Source: Bryobacteraceae bacterium
GTDB taxonomy: Bacteria > Acidobacteriota > Terriglobia > Bryobacterales > Bryobacteraceae
Length of the DNA: 64,000 nt
Assembly: GCA_019187195.1 (NCBI GenBank)
Contig: JABAQT010000031.1
Location: forward strand, 7,448 to 71,447
Direction of reading: 5' to 3'
Shown here: in pieces, positions 7,907 through 16,261 of the stretch
How the letters are laid out: each line of letters opens with the position of its first letter
Position numbering within the stretch: position 1 is the first letter of the stretch
Notes under the pieces: generated by a model
What the model was told of the DNA's origin: nothing
The model's database searches: none
The model's input: only the letters and a program-made list of their open reading frames with translations
Program-made: the position numbers and the translations under genes

Positions 7907-9334
7907 ATGAACAATCTCGCAGATCATCTCTTGAACGAGCCCGCAAAGGAGGGCTTGGCCGCGCCGCGGGAGGCCCCCTTCCTCGAGTTGCCTCCTCCCC
8001 TGGAGGAACCGCCCGCGCAAAGGCCGGGGCGCGCCCGCTACTGGATTGCCGCCGCCGTCCTGGCCGCGGCCGGGGCGGCCGCATTCTTCACCTGGCGCAG
8101 TCTCGCCCGTCAACCGGAGCCGGCCTATTCGCTGGTCACTGTCAACCGCGGCAACATCTCGAAAACAATCACCGCCACCGGCAAGGTACAGGCGGTTGTC
8201 ACCGTTCAGGTGGGCACCCAGGTCTCCGGCACGGTGTCCGAACTGCACGCCGATTTCAATGACCATGTCCGGGCGGGCGAGGTCATCGCGCGCCTCGATC
8301 CTTCTCAGTTCCAGGCCCAGTACAACCAGGCCGTCGCCAATCTTCATAGCGCGCAGGCCCGCGTCGAAACGGCCCGCGGCGGAATCACGAGTGCCGATGC
8401 CGCCGTGCAGGCCGCCCAGGCCAATGTCGAACGCGCCGGCTCCGTCGTCAGTGACGCCCAGGTGACCTATAACCGCACCAACCTTCTGATGGAAGCGCAG
8501 GCCGTCCCCCGCCAGCAGTTGGACTCGGCGAAAGCCGCGCTCGCCCAGGCCGTGGCTCAGAAGGCGCAGGCCGTGGCCCAGACCAATCAGGCCAAGGCGC
8601 AGGCCGCCTCCGCCCGTGCGCAACTGGAACAAGCCCAGGCCGATGTGAAGCAGGCGGACGCCGCCGCCGCCGCGGCGAAGGTGAATCTCGACCGCTGCGT
8701 AATTCGCGCGCCCATCGACGGCGTCGTGATATCGCGCAACGTCGATGTCGGCCAGACCGTCGCCGCCAGCCTTCAATCGCCGACGCTCTTCCTCATCGCC
8801 AATGATCTGACGCATATGCAGGTGCTCGCCGATGTCGATGAGGCCGATGTCGGCCAGCTTCGCCCCGGCGACAAAGTCACCTTCACCGTGGACGCTTTCC
8901 CTCGGGACACGTTCAGCGGAAAGATTTCATCCGTCCGTCTGGCGCCGCAAGTGGTGCAGAACGTCACTACCTACACGGCCGTCATCGACGTCGAAAACCC
9001 CGATCTCAAGCTGAAGCCGGGTATGACCGCCAATGTCACCGCGACAGTGGACAGCCGCCAGAATGTGCTGCTGATTCCGAATGGCGCGCTTCGCTTCCAT
9101 CCGGAAGGAGCCGCCACGGCGGGAGCGTCCCGCGCGCCCGTCGTGTGGAAGCAGGCCGCCGGCGCGCTCCAACCGGTACACCTCCGCCTCGGGCTGACCG
9201 ACGGTGTTTCAACCGAAGTCCTCGCGGGCGATCTCCAGCAGGGCAGCCGCATTGCGGTTCCCCTCATCGCGCGGGAACAGGCCTCTCGAGGCGCGTCGAA
9301 TCCCTTATATCCCATGAGAGGAGGAAGACACTGA
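7907..9334 (+). CDS. macA: MacA-like periplasmic adaptor (membrane fusion protein)
   Basis: This 475-aa HlyD/RND-type adaptor begins with about 45 cytoplasmic residues, then a transmembrane helix (YWIAAAVLAAAGAAAFFTW, residues 45-63). A barrel-sandwich half-motif (ITATGKVQAVVTVQVGTQVSG) follows, then a long Ala/Gln-rich coiled-coil hairpin (about residues 135-265), the second lipoyl half (IRAPIDGVVISRNVDVGQTVAA) and beta-barrel/MP domains. It should join the inner-membrane ABC transporter to a TolC-like outer-membrane channel; no TolC gene is in the window. GAGGAG precedes the ATG. Its stop overlaps the ATPase start by one base (TGATG), implying translational coupling. The long N-terminal cytoplasmic extension is somewhat unusual for MacA. 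Confidence 0.88.
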   Translation: MNNLADHLLNEPAKEGLAAPREAPFLELPPPLEEPPAQRPGRARYWIAAAVLAAAGAAAFFTWRSLARQPEPAYSLVTVNRGNISKTITATGKVQAVVTVQVGTQVSGTVSELHADFNDHVRAGEVIARLDPSQFQAQYNQAVANLHSAQARVETARGGITSADAAVQAAQANVERAGSVVSDAQVTYNRTNLLMEAQAVPRQQLDSAKAALAQAVAQKAQAVAQTNQAKAQAASARAQLEQAQADVKQADAAAAAAKVNLDRCVIRAPIDGVVISRNVDVGQTVAASLQSPTLFLIANDLTHMQVLADVDEADVGQLRPGDKVTFTVDAFPRDTFSGKISSVRLAPQVVQNVTTYTAVIDVENPDLKLKPGMTANVTATVDSRQNVLLIPNGALRFHPEGAATAGASRAPVVWKQAAGALQPVHLRLGLTDGVSTEVLAGDLQQGSRIAVPLIAREQASRGASNPLYPMRGGRH

Positions 9335-10104
9335 TGTCCGCCGAAGCCAAGCCGGTCATCGAACTGGCAAATGTTCACAGAATCTACGAAACGGGTTCCA
9401 TTCGCGTGCATGCCTTGCGCGGCGTTTCGCTCCACGTCGGCCGCGGTGAGTTCGTGGCCATCATGGGAGCCTCCGGTTCCGGGAAATCGACTCTCATGAA
9501 CCTCCTCGGTTGCCTGGACCATCCCACGCGCGGAACCTATCATCTCGATGGCATCGACGTTTCCGGCCTCAGCAGGGACCAGCGCGCCGACGTGCGCAAC
9601 CGCAAGATCGGCTTCGTTTTCCAGAGCTTCAACCTGCTCAGCCGCGCCACCGCCCTCGAGAACGTCGAGTTGCCGCTCATCTATGCCGGCATTCCCGCCG
9701 CCGAGCGGCGCCGCCGCGGACGCCAGGCGCTCGCCGCCGTCGGCCTCGCATCGAAAGAGAACAGCCATCCGAACCAGCTCTCCGGAGGCCAGCAACAGCG
9801 CGTCGCCATTGCCCGCGCGCTCGTCAACCATCCTTCGCTCCTGCTCGCCGACGAGCCCACGGGCAACCTCGACAGCCGCGCCTCGGTCGAGATCATGGAG
9901 CTCTTCCAGCTTCTCAACCGCAACCCGGACAACACCGTTGTTCTGGTCACGCACGAGCCCGACATCGCCCAGTTCGCCAGGCGCGTCGTCGTGATGAAGG
10001 ACGGCCGCATTATCCTCGACCAACCCGTCCGGCAGCGGCGCGACGCCCGCGTCGAACTCGCCTCGAGCCTCTATGAAAATCCGTTGGAGGTGACACTGTC
10101 ATGA
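9334..10104 (+). CDS. MacB-type ABC transporter ATP-binding protein
   Basis: This 256-aa ATPase has Walker A (GASGSGKST), Q-loop (FVFQSFNLL), signature (LSGGQQQR), Walker B (LLLADEPTGNLD) and H-loop (VTHEPD), all in the order and spacing of the LolD/MacB family. The ATG at 9334 is fixed by GAGGAGG upstream and the one-base overlap with macA. It energises the permease encoded immediately downstream, with which it overlaps by four bases (ATGA). Splitting MacB into separate ATPase and permease polypeptides is common outside Proteobacteria. The likely role is efflux of macrolides, peptides or other envelope-active compounds, inferred from the MacA partner. Confidence 0.92.
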   Translation: MSAEAKPVIELANVHRIYETGSIRVHALRGVSLHVGRGEFVAIMGASGSGKSTLMNLLGCLDHPTRGTYHLDGIDVSGLSRDQRADVRNRKIGFVFQSFNLLSRATALENVELPLIYAGIPAAERRRRGRQALAAVGLASKENSHPNQLSGGQQQRVAIARALVNHPSLLLADEPTGNLDSRASVEIMELFQLLNRNPDNTVVLVTHEPDIAQFARRVVVMKDGRIILDQPVRQRRDARVELASSLYENPLEVTLS

Positions 10105-11315
10105 CACTCGACCTGATTCGCATCGCCCTTCGCGCGCTGGCGCGAAACAAAGTCCGCTCCGCACTCACCATGCTCGGCATCATCATCGGCGTGGCCTCCG
10201 TCATCGCCATGGTCAGCCTCGGGCAAGGCGCGCAGCGCCAGGTCCAGTCGCAGATCGCGAGCATGGGCTCGAATCTTCTTGTCGTGATGGCGGGCAGCCA
10301 GAAAAGCGGCGGCTTCCGGGGAGGCCTCGGCACCAACACTACCCTCACGCCGGAGGACGTCGAGGCGGTCTTGCGCGAGGCTCCCGCCGTCGCCGCGGCC
10401 ACGCCCACCGTCTCCACCGCCGTCCCGCTCGTTTTCGGAAACCAGAACTGGACCACCCGCGCCGAAGGAGCGAATGCCGCCTATCTCTCCATCCGTGACC
10501 GCGCCATCGCCGACGGGGAATTTTTCACCGCCGCCGATGTCCGCGCCGCCGCCCGCGTGGTGGTCATTGGACAGACCGTCGCCAATCAGCTCTTCGCCGG
10601 CCTCAGTCCCGTCGGCCGGACCATCCGCGTCCGCAATCTCCCCTTCCGCGTCGTGGGCGTTCTCGTCGCGAAAGGCCAGAGCCAGTTCGGCCAGGATCAG
10701 GACGATATTGTCATCATGCCCTATACCACGGTGATGAAGAAGTTGCTAGCCATCACCTACATCCCTTCGGCCAGCTTCTCCGCCGTCAGCGGAGCCGCCA
10801 CCAATGAAGCCCAGAAAGAGATCGCCGCCATCCTCCGCCAGCGTCACAATCTTCGCCCCGGACAGGATGACGACTTCACCGTCCGCAACCTCACCGATGT
10901 CGCCGAGGCAGCGGAGCAGTCCTCCAAAGTGATGACCATGCTGCTCGCCGGAATTGCCGCCGTCTCGCTCCTCGTCGGCGGCATCGGCATCATGAACATC
11001 ATGCTCGTTTCCGTCACCGAACGAACCCGCGAGATCGGCATCCGCATGGCCGTCGGCGCGCGTTCGCGCCATGTGCAGTATCAGTTCCTCATCGAGTCGG
11101 TCGTGCTCGGACTCACCGGCGGGGTGCTCGGCATCCTCACCGGCGTGGGCGCGTCCTTCGCCCTCTCGCACTTCTTCGAGTGGCCGCAGTTGATCTCGAC
11201 CGCCGCGGTCTTCGGTTCCGCCATCTTCTCCATGGCCATCGGCGTCTTCTTCGGCTACTACCCCGCTCGCAAAGCCGCCGCTCTTGATCCCATCGAAGCG
11301 TTGAGGTTCGAATGA
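10101..11315 (+). CDS. MacB-type ABC transporter permease (FtsX-like)
   Basis: This 404-aa permease has one N-terminal transmembrane helix (residues 15-40, SALTMLGIIIGVASVIAMVSLG), a large periplasmic MacB_PCD domain (about 45-265), and three C-terminal helices forming the FtsX domain. The family-typical GGIGIMNIMLVSVTERTREIG lies near residue 295, and the end is YPARKAAALDPIEALRFE. The ATG overlaps the ATPase stop. It completes a MacA-MacB system and acts by mechanotransmission rather than classical alternating access. No gene follows on this strand for 1 kb, so the operon ends here. Confidence 0.93.
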   Translation: MTLDLIRIALRALARNKVRSALTMLGIIIGVASVIAMVSLGQGAQRQVQSQIASMGSNLLVVMAGSQKSGGFRGGLGTNTTLTPEDVEAVLREAPAVAAATPTVSTAVPLVFGNQNWTTRAEGANAAYLSIRDRAIADGEFFTAADVRAAARVVVIGQTVANQLFAGLSPVGRTIRVRNLPFRVVGVLVAKGQSQFGQDQDDIVIMPYTTVMKKLLAITYIPSASFSAVSGAATNEAQKEIAAILRQRHNLRPGQDDDFTVRNLTDVAEAAEQSSKVMTMLLAGIAAVSLLVGGIGIMNIMLVSVTERTREIGIRMAVGARSRHVQYQFLIESVVLGLTGGVLGILTGVGASFALSHFFEWPQLISTAAVFGSAIFSMAIGVFFGYYPARKAAALDPIEALRFE

Positions 11316-11339
11316 TCGGACAGCGCCGAAAGGCCGGCC

Positions 11340-12266
11340 TCAACTCAGCCGGTCAAGATACTGCTTCACGAAATCGCATCCCACTTCGGCGATATACGCC
11401 TCGATCAACCGCCGCGTGACCGGCCCCGGCACGCGGCCGTCTCCCACCACGGCTCCATTGAAGCGGCGCACGCCCGCGATGCACAGGCTTGTCGAGGTAA
11501 GAAACATCTCCTCCGCGTTGGCCGCGTCGAACAGGTCGATGCCTCGCTCGATCACGCCGATGCCGAGCCTGCCCGCCAGTTCGATCGTCATCTGGCGGCT
11601 GACGCCCGGAAGAACATACTGCTCATCCGGCGTGTAAAGCTTCCCGCCGCGAACCACGAATACGTTGCACCCGATCCCCTCCGCCAGGTTCCCGTTCACA
11701 TCGAGCAGCAGCGCCCATCCGTCCGGATCGTGCGCCTTCACCGTCTGCTCCGCCACGATCATGTTCAGATAGTTGTGCGTCTTCGCCCGCGGACTGAGCA
11801 TATCCGGCGCGATGCGCCTCTGCGCGGGCGTCCACACGTCGAACCCGTCGCGATACTGGCGGGCGCGCGCCTTCAGCGGCAGCGGCGTGCATTCCACAAC
11901 CACGTTCGGCCCCTGGTGCTCCGGCGCTTCCTCTCCGACCGGATCCACCCCGCGGCTCACACGCTGCCCGATCCACCAATCGCCCGCCGCCTCGCGCAGA
12001 TGTTCGTTCCGCGCCACAATCTGCTCCGAGATGCCGATCAACTCCTCCGGACTCACTCCGGGATCGAGCCGCAAATACCGCAACGAGCGATAAAAACGGT
12101 CGATGTGCTCCTTCAACCGGAACGGACGCCCGTGGAACGTGCGTGTCATGTCGAATGCGCCGTCGCCATACCTCCAGCCCCGGTCGCGGAAAGAGATCAG
12201 CACCTCATTCTCGGGCAGGAACTTTCCGTTGAACCAGGCGATGCGGGTCTTGCTCGGATGTGTCAT
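11340..12266 (-). CDS. Class IV PLP-dependent aminotransferase (branched-chain aminotransferase / aminodeoxychorismate lyase family)
   Basis: This 308-aa fold-type IV PLP enzyme has the family's N-terminal WFNGKFLPENEVLISFRDRGWRYGDGAFDMTR, the catalytic lysine in RAKTHNYLN (about residue 161), and LAEGIGCNVFVV with the Glu that contacts the PLP pyridine nitrogen. The TSTSLCIAGV segment near the C-terminus contacts cofactor phosphate. The family includes branched-chain aminotransferases, D-amino-acid transaminases and 4-amino-4-deoxychorismate lyase. The sequence alone does not settle which, though the length and RDRGWRYGDG motif lean to an IlvE/Dat-type transaminase. It is monocistronic and convergent with macB. 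Confidence 0.82.
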   Translation of the reverse strand: MTHPSKTRIAWFNGKFLPENEVLISFRDRGWRYGDGAFDMTRTFHGRPFRLKEHIDRFYRSLRYLRLDPGVSPEELIGISEQIVARNEHLREAAGDWWIGQRVSRGVDPVGEEAPEHQGPNVVVECTPLPLKARARQYRDGFDVWTPAQRRIAPDMLSPRAKTHNYLNMIVAEQTVKAHDPDGWALLLDVNGNLAEGIGCNVFVVRGGKLYTPDEQYVLPGVSRQMTIELAGRLGIGVIERGIDLFDAANAEEMFLTSTSLCIAGVRRFNGAVVGDGRVPGPVTRRLIEAYIAEVGCDFVKQYLDRLS

Positions 12267-12354
12267 TGTGTCTCTGCTATCTTAGCCCGGCATCCGGTCC
12301 CACGGCGCCGCCGGCGCTCTGGCATAGAATAAACGCAAAGGAGACACAACCGGC

Positions 12355-13665
12355 ATGACGTGGTCGAACCGCAGGGAATTTCTAACAGCCGCCACCCTCG
12401 GAGCCGCATACGCCCAATCGACGAAGCCGCCCATCGATCGCCCCTTGCGCGTTGGCTTCATCGGCACGGGTTCCCGCGGTTCGGGCCTGCTGCGAACCAC
12501 GCTCAAGCTTCCTGGTGTTCTCGTTCCCGCTGTCTGCGACATCAACGAAACCGCCCTCTCGAGAGCCGTCTCCATCGTCGAATCCGCCGGCCAGCCGCGC
12601 CCTGAAGCCTACGGCCGCGGCGTCGACGATTGGAAGCGCCTCGTTGCCCGCGACGATCTCGACGCCGTCATCAACGCCGGCCCCTGGCAACTCCACGCGC
12701 CCATGTCGGTCGCCACCATGCGCGCCGGTAAGTATGCCGCCACCGAAGTCCCCGCCGCCGTCACCCTCGAGCAATGCTGGGACATGGTCAATGCCTCGGA
12801 GGAGACCGGCATGCCCTGCATGATCCTCGAGAACGTCTGCTACTTCCGCAACGTTCTCCTTGTCCTCAACATGATCCGCAAGGGTATGTTCGGCGAACTC
12901 ATCCACTGCGAAGGCGGCTACCAGCACGACGTTCGCGGCATCTTTCTATCTCCGGGCGGAGAACGCGGCCCGGCCGGCGAACTCACCTGGCGAGGGCTGC
13001 ACGCCGCCAGGAACAACGGCAACTTCTACCCCACTCATCCCATCGGCCCCATCAGTTGGTGGCTCGACATCAACCGCGGAGACAGGTTTTCCTACCTCAC
13101 CTCCATGTCCAGCAAGTCGCGCGGCCTCACCCGCTACGCCATCAAGAAGTTCGGGCCCGATAGTCCCGGCGCGAAGCGCTCCTGGGCGCTCGGCGACGTT
13201 AACACCACCCTCATCCGCACCGAAAACGGGGCCACCATCACGCTCTATCTCGACACCGTTTCTCCGCGTCCCTACGACCTCATCCTGCGCGTGCAGGGGA
13301 CACAAGGCATCTACAGCGGGACGCTCGACAAGTTCTATTTCGAGGGCCGCTCTCCCAAAGTGGATGCCTGGGAAGACGCGGAGCCTTACTACAGGGAGTT
13401 TGAACACCCGCTGTGGCGCGATCTCAGTGAAACCGCCAGCCGCCACGGCCACGGGGGGGCCGATTACATCGAAATTCACGAATTCCTCAAAGCCGTCCGC
13501 AACCGCGCACAAACCCCCATCGATGTCTATGACGCCGCCGCCTGGAGTTGCCTCTACCCGTTGACTGTTCAATCCGTCGCCGCCCGCAGTCAACCCGTCG
13601 ATATCCCCGACTTCACCCGCGGCAAATGGAAAACCCGGAAGCCGGTCGAGATCCTCGGCGCCTAA
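12355..13665 (+). CDS. Tat-exported Gfo/Idh/MocA oxidoreductase, GH109-like
   Basis: This 436-aa protein starts with a twin-arginine signal (NRREFLTAATLGAAYA), so it is exported folded, probably with its dinucleotide. The Rossmann part shows VGFIGTGSRGSGLLRTTLKL (residues 33-52), followed by the EVPAAVTLEQCWDMVNASEETG and MILENVCYFRNV region. This resembles the GH109 alpha-N-acetylgalactosaminidase subgroup, which cleaves glycosides by an NAD-dependent oxidation-elimination route. Activity on GalNAc glycans is therefore plausible but not proven. An AAGGAG site precedes the ATG. The peroxiredoxin gene starts one base after the stop. Together with the sialidase and sulfatase it suggests host or environmental glycan degradation. 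Confidence 0.82.
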   Translation: MTWSNRREFLTAATLGAAYAQSTKPPIDRPLRVGFIGTGSRGSGLLRTTLKLPGVLVPAVCDINETALSRAVSIVESAGQPRPEAYGRGVDDWKRLVARDDLDAVINAGPWQLHAPMSVATMRAGKYAATEVPAAVTLEQCWDMVNASEETGMPCMILENVCYFRNVLLVLNMIRKGMFGELIHCEGGYQHDVRGIFLSPGGERGPAGELTWRGLHAARNNGNFYPTHPIGPISWWLDINRGDRFSYLTSMSSKSRGLTRYAIKKFGPDSPGAKRSWALGDVNTTLIRTENGATITLYLDTVSPRPYDLILRVQGTQGIYSGTLDKFYFEGRSPKVDAWEDAEPYYREFEHPLWRDLSETASRHGHGGADYIEIHEFLKAVRNRAQTPIDVYDAAAWSCLYPLTVQSVAARSQPVDIPDFTRGKWKTRKPVEILGA

Positions 13666-13666
13666 C

Positions 13667-14110
13667 ATGCTCTCCTGGCTGTTCTCCGCCCCGCTCACCG
13701 TGGGCTCTTCCGCCCCGCTCTTCGATCTGCCGGATGAAGACGGCCATCGTGTCTCGCTCGCCTCCCTGCGCGGCAACAACGCCGTCCTCATCTGGTATCC
13801 GGGCGACGATACACCGGTCTGCCGCAAACAACTGTGCGAGTTTCGCGACAACTGGGCCGCCGCCGCTCAAAGAAATACGGTGGTCTTTGGGATCAACCCC
13901 CAAGGCGCGGAGAGCCATGCGAGATTCCGCCACAAGTTTCATCTCCCATTCCCCCTTCTGGTGGACAAAGGACAGAAGGTGGGCGCGCTCTACCACACAA
14001 AGGGGCTCATCGTGAAGCGCACGGTCTACCTCATCGGCCCGGATGGCATTATCCGCTATGCCCGGCGCGGCAAGCCTTCTCCGGCCGAAGTTCTCGATGC
14101 GGCCGCTTGA
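13667..14110 (+). CDS. Peroxiredoxin, Bcp/AhpC-TSA family
   Basis: This 147-aa thioredoxin-fold protein has a peroxidatic cysteine in TPVCRKQLC. The second Cys five residues later matches the 2-Cys arrangement of many Bcp proteins (TPGCTxExC), with the usual GCT replaced by VCR. The remainder (NTVVFGINPQGAESHARF, FPLLVDKGQKVGALY, RTVYLIGPDGIIRYARRG) is typical. It reduces hydroperoxides using thioredoxin-like donors. It has no signal peptide. The gene is separated from the GH109-like gene by one base and is probably cotranscribed. Confidence 0.85.
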   Translation: MLSWLFSAPLTVGSSAPLFDLPDEDGHRVSLASLRGNNAVLIWYPGDDTPVCRKQLCEFRDNWAAAAQRNTVVFGINPQGAESHARFRHKFHLPFPLLVDKGQKVGALYHTKGLIVKRTVYLIGPDGIIRYARRGKPSPAEVLDAAA

Positions 14111-14113
14111 CGC

Positions 14114-15433
14114 TTACAGCCGCACAATCTTCTCTGACCGGAACGCCTTCAGCGTATTGCGCGTGTCCACCACCAGCGGCGCGGCCGCCAGAATAGCGGC
14201 GTAGTCGAACGCCGCGTGGTCCGTCACGATCACCGCGCAATCCGACTCCCGGCACCCATCCACCGCGTCGGCGCCCGTCATCTCGATCCCGTCCGCCCTC
14301 AGAGCGTTCACATACGGGTCGCTGTAGCTCACCTCCGCTCCCCTGCGCCGCAACAGGTGGATTATGTCGAGGGCGGGAGACTCGCGCACGTCGTCGATGT
14401 TCCTCTTATATGCCACCCCCAGCACATGAACCCTCGATCCCTTCAGCGCCTTTGCGTGGTCATTGAGCGCGTTCTGGATCTTGTCCACGACGAAGTGCGG
14501 CATCTGCCCGTTTATGTAGCCCGCCAACTCAATGAAGCGCGCCTCGATCCCGGCCTGTTTCGTCTTCCACGAAAGATAGAACGGGTCGATGGGAATACAA
14601 TGCCCGCCCAATCCTGGTCCGGGATAGAACGGCATGAACCCGAACGGCTTGGTCGCCGCCGCTTCGATCACCTCCCATACGTTGATCTCCATCCGGCCGC
14701 ACATCATCGCCATCTCGTTCACCAGGCCGATGTTGATCATGCGGAAGGTGTTCTCGAGCAGTTTCACCATCTCCGCCACTTGTGTCGAACTGACCGGAAC
14801 CACGGTCTCGAGCGCCTGCCCGTAGAACATCGCGCCCATCTCCGTGCACCGCGGCGTGATGCCGCCGACCACCTTCGGAATGTTCCACGTCTGATACTTG
14901 GGATTGCCCGGGTCCACGCGCTCCGGCGAAAAGCAGAGGAAGAAATCCTCGCCCACTTTCATGCGTTCGTTCTCAATCATGGGCAATACGAGTTCCGCCG
15001 TCGTTCCCGGATACGTGGTCGACTCGAGAATCACCAGCATCCCCGGATGCGCGAACTTCGCCACCTGCTGGGAAGCCGCCACCACGAAACTCATGTCCGG
15101 GTCTTTCGTCTTGCGCAGCGGCGTCGGCACCGCGATGTTCACCGTATCCATCCCGCTCAACGCGTCGAAATCGGTGGTCGCGCGCAACTTGCCCGCCCCG
15201 ACAAGCCGGGCCAGCGTCTCGGAAGACACATCCTGCACGTACGAGATACCGCGATTGAGTTCCTCCACCTTTTGCTCCTGAACGTCAATCCCGGTCACGC
15301 GGAACCCTGCCTTGGCGAATTCCACGGCCAGTGGCAGGCCGACATACCCCAAACCGATCACGCCAACCTCGGCGGACCGGTCCCCGATCCTTGCCGTCAG
15401 TTGTTCCGCCCACCGCGTATGTTTCGTCGACAT
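14114..15433 (-). CDS. UDP-N-acetyl-hexosamine / nucleotide-sugar 6-dehydrogenase (WbpA/WecC/TviB type)
   Basis: This 439-aa protein has the three UDP-sugar dehydrogenase domains. The NAD-binding loop is VIGLGYVGLPLAVEFAKAGF (residues 24-44), and VPTPLRKTKDPDMSFV and LESTTYPGTT follow. The catalytic-cysteine motif GPGLGGHCIPIDP (about residue 265) is present, as is the C-terminal GVAYKRNIDDVRESPALDI. It oxidises a UDP-N-acetylhexosamine to the uronic acid for surface polysaccharide synthesis. Its sequence is closer to WbpA/WecC than to UDP-glucose dehydrogenase. It is the last gene of a four-gene minus-strand cluster; the dapF stop is 3 nt upstream. Confidence 0.88.
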   Translation of the reverse strand: MSTKHTRWAEQLTARIGDRSAEVGVIGLGYVGLPLAVEFAKAGFRVTGIDVQEQKVEELNRGISYVQDVSSETLARLVGAGKLRATTDFDALSGMDTVNIAVPTPLRKTKDPDMSFVVAASQQVAKFAHPGMLVILESTTYPGTTAELVLPMIENERMKVGEDFFLCFSPERVDPGNPKYQTWNIPKVVGGITPRCTEMGAMFYGQALETVVPVSSTQVAEMVKLLENTFRMINIGLVNEMAMMCGRMEINVWEVIEAAATKPFGFMPFYPGPGLGGHCIPIDPFYLSWKTKQAGIEARFIELAGYINGQMPHFVVDKIQNALNDHAKALKGSRVHVLGVAYKRNIDDVRESPALDIIHLLRRRGAEVSYSDPYVNALRADGIEMTGADAVDGCRESDCAVIVTDHAAFDYAAILAAAPLVVDTRNTLKAFRSEKIVRL

Positions 15434-15436
15434 GAC

Positions 15437-16261
15437 TTATGCTGGCTCACTTTCCCAATAAAACTCGCCGCCGGCGGTGATCTCCGCCGGACCCGTCAGG
15501 TACAGATCGCCGTCCGGCGCCCGCCGCAGCAAGAGTGGACCCGCCGGTGTCCGTATCTCGACGGGGCTGCTCACCATCCCGCGCAACATGGCCGCCGCCG
15601 CCGCGCCCGTGCTTCCCGTGCCGGAACTCATCGTCTCACCCGCTCCCCGCTCCCAGAACACCACATCGACTGCGTGCGGCCCCGCCTCGCGCACAAACGA
15701 AACGTTCGTGCGGTTCGGAAACATCTCATGGTGTTCGATGCGCTTGCCAAGCGCGCACCAGTCGAAATCGAAGTTTTCCACGAACACCACGCACTGAGGA
15801 TTTCCGACATTCAGGATAGTGGCGTCCCACCGTTTTCCGTCCACCTCCAGGGCGAAGCGCAACTGCCCTTCCACCACCGCCCGCCCCATGTTCATCTCGA
15901 ACAAATAGTGATGTTCGCGGCGCTCGAGTACGCGAATGTGCTTTACGCCCGCTCCCGTCGCGATCCGCACTTCATCCGCCGTCACGCCCGATTCGATCAG
16001 GAACGCCGCCGCGCATCGTGTCCCGTTTCCCGAAATTTCCGAATCGCTTCCATCGGAGTTGTACAGCCGGATGCCGCCATCCGCCCCGGGGGCGGCGGAT
16101 GAGGCCGGCGTCACCAGCAGCCATCCGTCAGCGCCGATCCCGGCATGCCGGTCGCAGATGGCCCTGGCCATCATCCGCCTGTCGCCCGCCGGCACCGCCG
16201 TCGACCACGTCAACAAAAAATCATTCCTTGCGCCATGCGCCTTGGTGAAGGGTATTCTCAT
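15437..16261 (-). CDS. dapF: Diaminopimelate epimerase homologue with Cys-to-Ser change at second catalytic position
   Basis: This 274-aa protein starts MRIPFTKAHGARNDF, as DapF does, and carries the first catalytic cysteine in NSDGSDSEISGNGTRC (Cys83). The second active-site motif reads WERGAGETMSSGTGS, so Ser213 (codon TCC at 15623-15625) replaces the cysteine normally found in ERGxGET-x-A-CGTG. In DapF both cysteines act as acid/base pair for LL- to meso-diaminopimelate. The rest of the fold is intact, so it may be a weakened or altered racemase, or a lineage-specific DapF. Its first 41 nt overlap the end of the glycosyltransferase gene. Confidence 0.82.
   Translation of the reverse strand: MRIPFTKAHGARNDFLLTWSTAVPAGDRRMMARAICDRHAGIGADGWLLVTPASSAAPGADGGIRLYNSDGSDSEISGNGTRCAAAFLIESGVTADEVRIATGAGVKHIRVLERREHHYLFEMNMGRAVVEGQLRFALEVDGKRWDATILNVGNPQCVVFVENFDFDWCALGKRIEHHEMFPNRTNVSFVREAGPHAVDVVFWERGAGETMSSGTGSTGAAAAAMLRGMVSSPVEIRTPAGPLLLRRAPDGDLYLTGPAEITAGGEFYWESEPA

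Noticed and set aside
14216..16102. A 628-codon plus-strand open frame opposite dapF and the UDP-sugar dehydrogenase
   Set aside because: Crosses two well-supported genes and has the His/Arg-rich composition of an antisense frame.
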